64,000 bases of DNA from Bacilli bacterium (GTDB lineage: Bacteria > Bacillota_I > Bacilli_A > RFN20 > DUOF01). Shown here one piece after another: positions 26,030 through 34,457 of the stretch. The first letter of the stretch is position 1, and each line of letters starts with the position of its first letter. The stretch lies in assembly GCA_017517765.1 (NCBI GenBank), contig JAFWYE010000006.1:798197-862196 (forward strand). Reading direction: 5' to 3'. The notes under the pieces are model-generated. The model saw only the letters and a program-made list of their open reading frames with translations. It had not been told where the DNA came from and did not search any database. Position numbers and translations under genes: made by a program.

Positions 26030-27067
26030 ATGGCAAATGATAGCATCAAAAAGTTATATAAAAAAAGAATTCGTCCTGGTGGATACATTGATTTAAATCA
26101 ATTTGCTACTTTAAAAGAAAACTCTTATGTTTATGGTAGTAATGCTAGATTTTGGTTTAGATTTAATGATGGAAGAGTTTTATTTAAAGCATATGAAAAT
26201 GATTTGGAGGCATATGGAGAAGTTTTATATAGTAATATAGCTTCTAGATATAATATAAATTGCCCTAAATATGATTTTGCTACTTGTACTACTGGTAAAG
26301 ATGATGAATATGGGACTATTAGTTTCGATTTGGGATTTGGTGAAGATAAAATTGCTATTGATGGATTAACTTTGTTTGCTAGATATGGTAATGACACTAT
26401 TCCTGAACTTTTAAAAAATAGAACAGATAATTTAGAAGTAGTTAAAATGTTTAATAAAAAATATAATAATTATGTGGAGTTTACTAAACTATTTGAAAGA
26501 AGATATCCAGATGATGTTAAGACGTTACAAAAAGAACTCATTAGGATGTTTACTTTAGATGTTTTGCTTGATAATGTTGATAAGAACTTATGGAATATAA
26601 TCATTGTTACAGATTCATATGGGAATAATCCTCACTTATACTCAATTGATAGTTCGCATATCGCTTGTCTTTATAGAGGTAGAGAATTTATTAAAGGAGC
26701 TATATCTAACTTACTTACCAGTGATGGAAGTGTGACAATTGGTGATTACTTGTCTGGGGGTTGTTATGGATATGATGTTGATGTTAAAGATAAGAATTAT
26801 GATCCATGCAATGATTTGCTAGAATTTTATAGAAATAGTGATGAAGAAACTAGAGAAGAAATTTCTACGCTTATTAGATCTATTGATATAAATGAAGAAA
26901 TAGAGAGAATAAATAGTGTACATCCGATGGATTCTAGAGTTAATGATTGGATTACTGCTGTATTTAATGCTAGAAAGGCATTTTTATTAAAGAAGTTCTA
27001 TCACATTAACGATAATTACAAAGGTGAAGCAAAAAAGAAGAATTTTAGATTAAAAATTAAAAGATAA
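26030..27067 (+). CDS. HipA/HipT-like Ser/Thr kinase
   Basis: 345 aa from ATG 26030 (GGGGCGTGA SD); a longer upstream frame has no good start. The layout fits the HipA kinase fold: VLFK with K53, EAYGEVLYSNIA with E64, YGTISFD, the catalytic loop DNVDKNLWNI (D184, N189), and the metal-binding D207 in LYSIDSSH. HipA kinases phosphorylate aminoacyl-tRNA synthetases and arrest growth. No HTH antitoxin (HipB) is adjacent, so this may be an orphan or housekeeping kinase. The protein ends in a basic tail. A terminator follows. Confidence 0.6.
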   Translation: MANDSIKKLYKKRIRPGGYIDLNQFATLKENSYVYGSNARFWFRFNDGRVLFKAYENDLEAYGEVLYSNIASRYNINCPKYDFATCTTGKDDEYGTISFDLGFGEDKIAIDGLTLFARYGNDTIPELLKNRTDNLEVVKMFNKKYNNYVEFTKLFERRYPDDVKTLQKELIRMFTLDVLLDNVDKNLWNIIIVTDSYGNNPHLYSIDSSHIACLYRGREFIKGAISNLLTSDGSVTIGDYLSGGCYGYDVDVKDKNYDPCNDLLEFYRNSDEETREEISTLIRSIDINEEIERINSVHPMDSRVNDWITAVFNARKAFLLKKFYHINDNYKGEAKKKNFRLKIKR

Positions 27068-27069
27068 AA

Positions 27070-27099
27070 TAGTCTAGGGGTTAACTTAGACTATTTTTT
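27070..27099 (+). terminator. Terminator of the HipS/HipT-like operon
   Basis: TAGTCTAGG (27070-27078) pairs with CTTAGACTA (27085-27093), followed by six T's. Confidence 0.85.
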
Positions 27100-27137
27100 G
27101 TTTTAAAATAATATATGTATTGATGGGAGACGATAAA

Positions 27138-28532
27138 ATGTTTGAATTTATAACTGTAAGAGAATTATATGAATTAGTGTTTAATGCTGATCATATTGAA
27201 AAAGATAATATAGAGTATGTTGAATTACAAGGATGGGTAAAAACCAATAGAGATAATGGTTCATTAGGATTTATTGAGTTCAATGATGGAACTTATTTTA
27301 AGAATGCTCAACTTGTATATTTTAAAGATTCATTTAAAGATTATGATACTCTTTCTAAATATGGAACAGGTACTGCATTAACTGTTATGGGTAAACTAGT
27401 ATTTACTCCAGATGCTAAGCAACCTTTTGAAATTCAAATTAAAGAGGTTAGATTAGAGGGAGAATGTGCTAGCGATTATCCAATGCAAAAGAAAAGACAT
27501 AGCTTTGAATACTTAAGAGAAATTCCTCATTTAAGAGTTAGAGCTAATACTTTTAATGCTGTATTTAGAATAAGAAGCGTACTTAGTATGGCTATCCATG
27601 AATTTTTCCAATCTCAAGGATTTGTATATGTACATACTCCATTGCTTACAGGTATTACATGTGAAGGTGATGATATGTTCCATGTAGTTACTGGAAGTAA
27701 TTCAAAAGAATATGATTCTTATTTTAATAAGAAAACTTTACTTTCTGGATCAGGACAAATCCATGTTGAAGCATTTGCTTTAGCATTTAGAGATGTTTAT
27801 ACATTTGGCCCTACTTTTAGAAGTGAAAAATCTAATACTAGAACACATGCAAGTGAGTTCTGGATGATTGAACCTGAAATTGCTTTTGCCGATTTAGAAG
27901 ATGATATGAATCTAATTGAAGATTGTATTAAATTCTGTATTGATTATTGTATGAATAACGCAAAAGAAGAGATGGAATTCTTTAATAAAATGATTGATAC
28001 AACTTTATTTGAAAGATTAAATCATGTGTTAAATTCTGAATTTAAACGTTTAGAGTACACTGAGGCAATTGAATTATTAAAGAAAGCTGTGGCTAATGGT
28101 ACAAAATTTGAAAATGATAATATCGAATGGGGTATGGATTTAGAAAGCGAACATGAAAGATATATAACTGAAAAAGTAATTAATGGTCCTGTTTTCTTAA
28201 TTAACTATCCAAAAGAGATTAAATCATTCTATATGAAGAATAATGCAGATGGAAAAACAGTTGCTGCTTGTGACTTGTTAGTCCCAGGTGTTGGTGAACT
28301 GGTTGGAGGAAGCCAAAGAGAAGATAACTATGATATTCTAGAAGAAAAAATGGTTAGTAGTGGTTTAGATATGAAGGATTATGGTTGGTATCTAGATTTA
28401 AGAAAATATGGTGGATGTAGCCATGCTGGATTTGGTATTGGTTTTGAAAGATTTGTTATGTATATCACTGGCATGCAAAACATTAGGGATGTATTACCAT
28501 TCCCTAGAACTTATAAGAATTTAGAGTTTTAA
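27138..28532 (+). CDS. asnS: Asparaginyl-tRNA synthetase
   Basis: 464 aa from ATG 27138 (GGGAGA SD 6 nt upstream). The N-terminal OB-fold anticodon-binding domain is followed by the class II catalytic core. Motif 2 is FRSEKSNTRTHASEFWMIEPE-like (positions ~232-252) and motif 3 is GIGFERFVMYITG near the C-terminus. The signature TGITCEGDDMFHV identifies AsnRS rather than AspRS. It charges tRNA-Asn with asparagine. No T-box is seen in the short upstream gap. Confidence 0.96.
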   Translation: MFEFITVRELYELVFNADHIEKDNIEYVELQGWVKTNRDNGSLGFIEFNDGTYFKNAQLVYFKDSFKDYDTLSKYGTGTALTVMGKLVFTPDAKQPFEIQIKEVRLEGECASDYPMQKKRHSFEYLREIPHLRVRANTFNAVFRIRSVLSMAIHEFFQSQGFVYVHTPLLTGITCEGDDMFHVVTGSNSKEYDSYFNKKTLLSGSGQIHVEAFALAFRDVYTFGPTFRSEKSNTRTHASEFWMIEPEIAFADLEDDMNLIEDCIKFCIDYCMNNAKEEMEFFNKMIDTTLFERLNHVLNSEFKRLEYTEAIELLKKAVANGTKFENDNIEWGMDLESEHERYITEKVINGPVFLINYPKEIKSFYMKNNADGKTVAACDLLVPGVGELVGGSQREDNYDILEEKMVSSGLDMKDYGWYLDLRKYGGCSHAGFGIGFERFVMYITGMQNIRDVLPFPRTYKNLEF

Positions 28533-28544
28533 GAGGTATGTATT

Positions 28545-28676
28545 ATGGATGAGGAGCTATTAGAAAGGAAACTATTACAAAGAAAAAGAATTAGAGGTCT
28601 TTTGATTTTATTAGATCTTCTTTTACTTGCGCTTCTTGTCTATGATATTGTTATGTTAGTAAAAGGTTGGATGTAG
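28545..28676 (+). CDS. 43-aa single-span membrane peptide
   Basis: A small ORF with AGAGG about 8 nt upstream of ATG 28545, filling the space between asnS and the next gene exactly (its TAG abuts the next ATG). It has a charged N-terminus (MDEELLERK, then KRIRG) and one Leu-rich membrane helix, and ends in VKGWM. The tight packing and good SD support translation. No family is known. Confidence 0.6.
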   Translation: MDEELLERKLLQRKRIRGLLILLDLLLLALLVYDIVMLVKGWM

Positions 28677-29567
28677 ATGAAAAAGAGAGAATACTTGTCT
28701 TTAGGAGGGCTTTTTATTGCTCTTCATTTAGTATTTATATTGTTATCTAGATTTTTGCCAGGAAGCTCTTTGCTACTTGTGATTTTCTTGCCTCTTTTGT
28801 CTGCGGTTTATACATTAAAATTTAATAAAAAAGAGGTTGCGATGTTTCTTGTTGCAACCTTATTTTTGTGTTTGATTTTTGAACCAATATCTGCCCTTAT
28901 ATATGTTGTTCCTGCCCTTATTTGTGGGGTCAGTTATGGTATTTTAAAAAAGAAGAATATAAGAGAGTTAACATTAGTTTATGCTTCATCAGTTGCGCAT
29001 TCTTTTTCTCTTTTAGTTTCATTTTTGTTTATAAGTTTGTTATTTAAAGAGGTAGAGTTTTTTGATATATTTTCTTCTTTTATAAAAAAAGAAGGTGCAG
29101 CATTTTATTGTTGCATTTATTTGGTTTTGGTAGTGCTTGGACTAATAGAAGCTTTTATATTGCATCTTATTTGTGATAATGAATTAGAAAAATTAGGATA
29201 TGAAAGAGCAAAAGAAGAAGAGGAAACGCCGAATTGGATATTAATTGGATTTTCTACATGTTTCATTTTATATGTGATAACAATGTTTATTGCTCCAATA
29301 TATACGCTCTATTTATTGCCGTTTGTTATCGCATTCATTGTTCCGATAATTGTTGAATTCATTACAAGAAACAAAAGAAAATGGATCTATATTTTGTGTG
29401 GTGGAATAATGTTTTTTGCTATATTTTTAGTAGGAATAATAGACCCAATAACTTATCCTATTTTGCTAATATTTTCATTTTTACCTGTTGTGATGGAAAA
29501 AATTGTAAGAGTTTTGTACACATTTTGTCTAAAATATTCAAATAAGAGAAAAAATATTATAGAATAA
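28677..29567 (+). CDS. Polytopic membrane protein (DUF2232/YybS-like or ECF S-component-like)
   Basis: 296 aa with about eight hydrophobic helices. The N-terminal half (LSLGGLFIALHLVFILLS, then SSLLLVIFLPLLSAVYTLKF and GVSYGILKKK) resembles the ECF-S/YybS superfamily fold. There is a charged central loop (KLGYERAKEEEETP). No substrate can be inferred. It is in a run of membrane-protein genes after asnS. Confidence 0.7.
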   Translation: MKKREYLSLGGLFIALHLVFILLSRFLPGSSLLLVIFLPLLSAVYTLKFNKKEVAMFLVATLFLCLIFEPISALIYVVPALICGVSYGILKKKNIRELTLVYASSVAHSFSLLVSFLFISLLFKEVEFFDIFSSFIKKEGAAFYCCIYLVLVVLGLIEAFILHLICDNELEKLGYERAKEEEETPNWILIGFSTCFILYVITMFIAPIYTLYLLPFVIAFIVPIIVEFITRNKRKWIYILCGGIMFFAIFLVGIIDPITYPILLIFSFLPVVMEKIVRVLYTFCLKYSNKRKNIIE

Positions 29568-29582
29568 TATTATGGGAGCGTG

Positions 29583-29843
29583 ATGACGATGCTAGAATTT
29601 ATTAAAATGTTTGGGCTAGGAGTTTTATATACGGTTTTATCTCCAGTCTTTCTACTTGTCTTTTTACTATTTGTAGTCTATTCACTATTCAACTACTTAG
29701 TATTTGAAGTAATTAATGTGATTGGCTTTTTTGCGGGAAAAAGATTTACTGAAGAAACAGATTTAGATAAGAAATTAAAGAAAATGAAAGAACAAGGGTT
29801 AATGGGCCCTGCAGCAAATAAGGGTGGTGATCACAATGCTTAA
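29583..29843 (+). CDS. Small single-span membrane protein
   Basis: 86 aa from ATG 29583 (GGGAG just upstream; ATG 29589 is equally possible). One long hydrophobic helix lies at about residues 8-40. A cytosolic K/E-rich helix (TDLDKKLKKMKEQ) and a Gly/Asn-rich end follow. It overlaps the next gene by 8 bp, so they are likely translated together. No family is recognised. Confidence 0.7.
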   Translation: MTMLEFIKMFGLGVLYTVLSPVFLLVFLLFVVYSLFNYLVFEVINVIGFFAGKRFTEETDLDKKLKKMKEQGLMGPAANKGGDHNA

Positions 29844-30537
29844 TATGTTACCTATGCTTATTCAATTATCTGAAAATGATAGAAGAATATTAATTGCTTT
29901 GTGTATCGTTCTTATAATTGTATTTGTTGTAATTGCTTATATTGCTCATGGTATTAAATCACTTATGAAGTGGCATGGAAAAGGTATTGACCAATACATG
30001 TATGGATTGTGCAAAGCTGGACTTGTAAAAAATCCAAAAGAATTCATGATGCAAGTTTTAAAAAGAGAAATCAGATATCTTTACATCAAAACAAGATGGG
30101 CATTTAGAATTGGTTTATCTACAGGATTAGTACTAGTTTTATTTGCGCTAATATTTAGACCAAGCGGGGAAGGACAACCATTATTTGCTTTCTATGGTGA
30201 AGCTTTAGATAATTTAAGAATCATCTTAGATTGGCCTAGAGGAAGATTCTTTGGAATTGATAACTTTGTTGTTGACTGGCCAACAGTGGCTAGATGGCCT
30301 GTTCCTCAATTTAACTTTGGTAGTATCATTACATACTTGTCTGTAATTGTGGCTGGTTATGTAATTGTTGTATTATTCATTTATGTTGTTGGATTTATTG
30401 GAAAGCTATTGAGAGCTAAAGATAAATCAGACGAAGTATTTGCTAAGGATTTAGATTCATTAAAAGTAGATCCTGATGAAATTGAAAGTTTAGATAATAT
30501 CAATATTGATGGGAATGATGTAGATGGGCAACAATAA
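29836..30537 (+). CDS. Membrane protein with two N- and C-flanking helices, unknown
   Basis: 233 aa from ATG 29836 (GGGTGGTGA SD). Three membrane helices are visible: about 15-40, 89-108 and 155-185. Between the second and third is a W/P-rich extracytoplasmic loop (ILDWPRGRFFG, VDWPTVARWPVP). The C-terminus is acidic (SLKVDPDEIESLDNIN). It overlaps the next gene by 14 bp. No known family is recognised. Confidence 0.75.
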   Translation: MLNMLPMLIQLSENDRRILIALCIVLIIVFVVIAYIAHGIKSLMKWHGKGIDQYMYGLCKAGLVKNPKEFMMQVLKREIRYLYIKTRWAFRIGLSTGLVLVLFALIFRPSGEGQPLFAFYGEALDNLRIILDWPRGRFFGIDNFVVDWPTVARWPVPQFNFGSIITYLSVIVAGYVIVVLFIYVVGFIGKLLRAKDKSDEVFAKDLDSLKVDPDEIESLDNINIDGNDVDGQQ

Positions 30538-31054
30538 GGTTACTGCCCTAATTACAGTATTCCTAACATTCATTCTATTTATTATATTACAACCTGGAGA
30601 CAACCCTCTTGCTTTAATTAGGGTTGCCTCCATTGTTGCTGCTATAGTGCTTATTATTGTGGTTGCATACACTCACTTTTTTTGGAGAGTTGAGCCTTTT
30701 ACAAGAATTCATAAAGTAACTGACATTAGTGGAAAATGGGAAGGTGCATTTCCTAATAAAGCTAATAAAGAATTAGAAGTTGTTGTTAAGATAAAGCAAT
30801 ATTACGATGATATCCATGTTGAATTAACTACTAATAATACTAAAAGTGAATCATTAGTTACTAAGATAGTTAATGATGGTGATGGTAGCAAATTATATAT
30901 TATTTATAAGTCTAAGCCTCTAAAGGTAGTAGAATCAAAAGATGAAATAGATTTTGGAACTATAATATTAAGAGTGGATGAAGATATTTTAGAGGGAGAG
31001 TTATTTAACTCTAAAGGTTTATCTGGGCATATAGAATTGTATCGTAAGGAATAA
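30524..31054 (+). CDS. Cap15-like 2TM + beta-barrel protein
   Basis: 176 aa. Two N-terminal membrane helices (about 6-22 and 29-53) are followed by a ~110-residue all-beta domain that opens with ISGKWEG. It continues with VVVKIKQYYDDIHVELTTNNTKS, LYIIYKSKP, FGTIILRV, LEGELFNSKGLSGHIELYR. This order (G-x-W-x-G, I-x-Q, T-x-x-S, L-x-Y, G-T, L-x-G, T/S-x-G-x-I) matches the SMODS-associating 2TM beta-barrel effector of CBASS (Cap15), which disrupts the inner membrane after binding a cyclic nucleotide. No CD-NTase gene is present in the window. It could therefore be a solitary homologue with a housekeeping ligand. Confidence 0.6.
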   Translation: MGNNKVTALITVFLTFILFIILQPGDNPLALIRVASIVAAIVLIIVVAYTHFFWRVEPFTRIHKVTDISGKWEGAFPNKANKELEVVVKIKQYYDDIHVELTTNNTKSESLVTKIVNDGDGSKLYIIYKSKPLKVVESKDEIDFGTIILRVDEDILEGELFNSKGLSGHIELYRKE

Positions 31055-31116
31055 AAAGTTCTTGATTTTTAATATACATAATATTAAATTATTAGTACAA
31101 GGTAGGTGGCGTTAGT

Positions 31117-31467
31117 ATGGATAAGATAAGATATGATGAAAATAAATTATATGATATTGAATTTGAAATTGTTAGCAATGGGTATTCTCCTAGAGAGGTT
31201 GACATGCTTTTAGATGACATAATCGCCGATTATGCTCAAATTAAAAAGATGGAAGAATACTATACAACTCAAAATGTAGCATTGCAAAAGACTAATAGCA
31301 TACTACGCAATAAGATTTCAGACCTTGAAATGCAACTTGAGATGTCTAAATCTAGTGGTTATCAACTTCACGATAATGCTTCTAATATAGAACTTATAAA
31401 AAAGATAGCTATGCTAGAGAACGAGTTATATCAAACAAAACTTCAATTAGAAGAAGCAAAAAATTAA
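31117..31467 (+). CDS. gpsB: GpsB / DivIVA-domain cell-division protein
   Basis: 116 aa. The N-terminal DivIVA/GpsB lipid-binding motif is clear (IEFEIVSNGYSPREVDMLLDDI-type, residues ~14-34). A long coiled coil and a short C-terminal helix follow. GpsB coordinates penicillin-binding proteins at the septum and lateral wall. In Bacillus gpsB is immediately upstream of rnpB, as here, which favours GpsB over DivIVA. SD GGTAGGTGG. Confidence 0.85.
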   Translation: MDKIRYDENKLYDIEFEIVSNGYSPREVDMLLDDIIADYAQIKKMEEYYTTQNVALQKTNSILRNKISDLEMQLEMSKSSGYQLHDNASNIELIKKIAMLENELYQTKLQLEEAKN

Positions 31468-31474
31468 ATATATA

Positions 31475-31809
31475 TTCAATCTGGATAATCGCTGCTATTT
31501 TAGTAGAGGAAAGTCCACGCTCGCACTTTCTGTGATGGAAGTAGTGATTGTGCTAGTTTAATAAATAAGGCTAGGTAGTTTGAGCAACTAACGGCGGGTT
31601 AATAAACCTAAGTCGAAAGATATGGTTTAACCCCTAAGGTGCCACAGTGACGAAGTTGTAGGGAAACTTACAAGTGGAACGCGGTAAACCCCACAAGCGA
31701 GAAACCCAAAATTGGTAGGGGAATCAGTTGAAGAGAAACGAATCAACAACTGGATGTGAAAACATAGATAAATGATTATCAAAACAGAACGTGGCTTATA
31801 GGATTGAAG
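31475..31809 (+). ncRNA. rnpB: RNase P RNA (Bacillus/type B)
   Basis: The 5' conserved region contains GAGGAAAGTCCACGCTCGC (P4 5' strand). The 3' conserved region contains ACAGAACGTGGCTTA (P4 3' strand and J-region). Both match RNase P RNA. The ends pair: TTCAATCT (31475-31482) with AGGATTGAA (31800-31808). About 335 nt. It is the catalytic subunit that removes tRNA 5' leaders. A terminator follows at once. Confidence 0.96.
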
Positions 31810-31814
31810 CTCAC

Positions 31815-31837
31815 AAGAGGCAAATGCCTCTTTTTTT
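31815..31837 (+). terminator. Terminator of rnpB
   Basis: AGAGGC and GCCTCT flank AAAT and are followed by a T-tract. Confidence 0.9.
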
Positions 31838-31888
31838 ATTTTAATATTACTCATAATTTGGATTAATAATTTACTTTGAAAAAGTTTT

Positions 31889-31909
31889 CCTTTATTATAT
31901 TAATAAAGG
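31889..31909 (+). repeat. Perfect inverted repeat abutting the RBS of the 845-aa surface gene
   Basis: CCTTTATTA, loop TAT, TAATAAAGG. The 3' arm overlaps the first bases of the AAGGAAG SD (31907-31912), so a hairpin could mask the ribosome-binding site. Alternatively it is an operator-type palindrome. Confidence 0.5.
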
Positions 31910-31919
31910 AAGTGGTTTT

Positions 31920-34457
31920 GTGAAGAAGATTAACAAATATTTGCTTTTAATTAGTTGCTTTATATTTGCTTTTTTTGTCTCTTCATATGAAGTAAGCGCA
32001 AAAGAGACAACATTGTATTCTAATTCAAGTCAAGTTAAAGGCTGTACTAAGGATGAACAAGAATATGGTAGCTCATCATCTAATTTTTGGAAAATAATGT
32101 GTGCACCATATACTATTGTTACAGGAAAAGAAGATGACTCTAGTAAATATACATTTTCAAGAGCTAATCATAATTTTACTTTTGAGTATGATTATGAAAT
32201 AGAGTTCAATATTGCGGAAGCTAATATTCGTGATGGTACTCAATATGTAAATAGGTTTATAGGAATTAATGGTCCAACAACAATTACATATACGGATATA
32301 GACATAGGTACATATTATGTTTTTCCTGAAACCTTTATTGCATACCGATATGCCCCATTAAGTGGAAAATTCACACAAATCACTTCATTTTCTAGTGATA
32401 CATCAGGAAGCTATTCGATTGATACTAAGGGTATATATAAATTAGAAACTTATGTTGAGGGTGGTGGAACAACTTATGCGACATATTTAGTTTATGAAAA
32501 TGATTTTTATTACTCTAGTTTAAGATCAATCACATACGATAGCGATACTCAAAGTATGCAGTATGTTGCTAAAGTAAATACTCCTGAAAACTTAACATTA
32601 ACTCAATGTGGAGATCTAACTGTAAAAATTGTATCTACTTCATCAGATGTTTTGAATTGTAATGTGACTTATGGAGATGTTCAAGGTGAGTATGATATTG
32701 TTGTAGAAACTACTTCTCAATTAACTTTTGGCAAAAATAGAACTACTACATTGTTATTTAAAGGAGCAATAATGAGCGCTACTATTTCTTATGATAGTGC
32801 ATTACCAGTTTTAGTGGATGAACTTATTACTTACTATCCAGCAGCGCTTCCTGTTGAAGAGTTTGCTATTCAATATAATGATGAAGCACTTGAACTTCCA
32901 GAATCAACTATAGCAGTGTTTGAATATCAAGACGATAGTGCTACAGAGATTAAATTGAATGGAAAAAATTGTAGTGTTGTAGGATTTAAAGTCACATGTT
33001 CAATAGATAAAAATAGTGGCGATACATTGGTATATACTTTAGTTGATGCCTATGGAAATGAGACTATTGTTGAACATTTTGATATTAGTTATGGAGACTT
33101 AAGTGGCTTTGATGTCAATGAGCTTCGCTCTTATATAGAAATAAATGGTAATGTGATAACATTTACAAATCTAGACGAATATAGCGACTTTGATAGGATT
33201 TGTTTGTTCTATGGTACAGAAACAAGTGAATATATTTGTGCTAATACTACAAGTGAATTGTCAGTAACTTCGGATAAATATTACTCAGGACCAATAAGCG
33301 TTGTATTGACTGATGTTTGGATGAACATAATTAAGTTTTCTTACGATGAAGTAACTTTAGATTCTGGATATGATCCATCTATATATGAAGTTAATAATAT
33401 TGTAGGTGACCCTGTTTATAAGCATGATGTTACTAATGAAGTTAAAGATTTGATTGAACTAGCTTGTGCTGGGGAAAGTGAATGTCTAAGCACTGTTAAA
33501 GTTTATGGGAAATATGGAGTTACAGAAGAAGTTTTGAGTAACAGTTCATCAATTTCTACACTTAAACTTCCTACTTATTTAGAAATGCTTAACAAAGGTT
33601 TTACTAATAAAGCATGTGCGTTTCAAAGATGTAATGAAACAATAGAAGTATATGTTTCTTATGTGGTTGGTGGATTTAAACAAAAGTTAGCTGCTAAGTA
33701 TTCTTATATTGATACACTTCCACAAATAACTGATCAAATAGATGATTATCAACTTAATAGAAGATATGATTTTTCCGATTTGGATGTTAGTAATTTTATT
33801 ACTATGAGAGAATTATTTGCAACACCACTAGGAGTTACATTGGTGGATGGCGATGGAACAACTTATGAAGGTATAATTACATCTAGATTTGTAAGGTATA
33901 TAGATAGAAATGGAAATGTTAGCAAATTGAATAATTTGCCTTACACTTATATCGGAGGAAAAAAGGCATTTGGTTATTACTTACTAGAGGGTAGTGTTAA
34001 ACTTACTAAAAACGTTACTACAGGTGCATCAATTAGTGGCGATGTATATGGAAAGAGTTTCTTTGTAAATGTGGAACTTGCAGATACTAAAAAACCTGTT
34101 TTAACTCTTATTGGAGACTCTTCTATGAAGCTTAAACAATATGATGTATTTAAAGATCCTGAGTTTAAGTGTGTAGATGCAAGTACTTGCACAATGTCTA
34201 CCAAGTATTACTATGAAAACGAAAACAATGAAGTTGATAAGGTTGACACAACAATTCCAGGTACATATATAATTAAGTATAGTGCAATGGATGCAGATGG
34301 TAACGTTAGTACGCTAACAAGAACTGTCTATGTTGAAAGCGTTAATGCAATGAATGGAACTGCAATTGTAATTATTGTAGTTGTAATATTAGTCTTTGTA
34401 GGATCTATTGCTATTGCAATATGGTTTGAAATAAAAAGAAGGAGAGAAGAAATCTAA
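31920..34457 (+). CDS. Ig-type surface protein with C-terminal membrane anchor
   Basis: 845 aa from GTG 31920. The signal peptide likely cleaves at VSA-KET (residue ~27). The ectodomain is beta-rich with several Cys pairs (for example LTQCGDL...VLNCNV, CAGESEC, CAFQRC). The last extracellular domain is DUF5011-like (DTKKPVLTLIGDSSMKLKQ to SAMDADGNVS). A membrane helix covers about 812-836 and a short basic/acidic tail (KRRREEI) ends the protein. There is no sortase signal. It overlaps pgsA by 1 bp, so it heads a unit with lipid synthesis and recA. It is the same architecture class as the proteins at 1, 4875, 9884 and 47175. Confidence 0.85.
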   Translation: MKKINKYLLLISCFIFAFFVSSYEVSAKETTLYSNSSQVKGCTKDEQEYGSSSSNFWKIMCAPYTIVTGKEDDSSKYTFSRANHNFTFEYDYEIEFNIAEANIRDGTQYVNRFIGINGPTTITYTDIDIGTYYVFPETFIAYRYAPLSGKFTQITSFSSDTSGSYSIDTKGIYKLETYVEGGGTTYATYLVYENDFYYSSLRSITYDSDTQSMQYVAKVNTPENLTLTQCGDLTVKIVSTSSDVLNCNVTYGDVQGEYDIVVETTSQLTFGKNRTTTLLFKGAIMSATISYDSALPVLVDELITYYPAALPVEEFAIQYNDEALELPESTIAVFEYQDDSATEIKLNGKNCSVVGFKVTCSIDKNSGDTLVYTLVDAYGNETIVEHFDISYGDLSGFDVNELRSYIEINGNVITFTNLDEYSDFDRICLFYGTETSEYICANTTSELSVTSDKYYSGPISVVLTDVWMNIIKFSYDEVTLDSGYDPSIYEVNNIVGDPVYKHDVTNEVKDLIELACAGESECLSTVKVYGKYGVTEEVLSNSSSISTLKLPTYLEMLNKGFTNKACAFQRCNETIEVYVSYVVGGFKQKLAAKYSYIDTLPQITDQIDDYQLNRRYDFSDLDVSNFITMRELFATPLGVTLVDGDGTTYEGIITSRFVRYIDRNGNVSKLNNLPYTYIGGKKAFGYYLLEGSVKLTKNVTTGASISGDVYGKSFFVNVELADTKKPVLTLIGDSSMKLKQYDVFKDPEFKCVDASTCTMSTKYYYENENNEVDKVDTTIPGTYIIKYSAMDADGNVSTLTRTVYVESVNAMNGTAIVIIVVVILVFVGSIAIAIWFEIKRRREEI

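Noticed and set aside
30524..31054. A complete CBASS defence operon
   Set aside because: Only the Cap15-like candidate is present; no CD-NTase, E1/E2, JAB or HORMA/TRIP13 gene is found nearby.
31627..31854. 75-aa minus-strand ORF over the RNase P RNA
   Set aside because: Antisense to rnpB and its terminator, with no SD; spurious.
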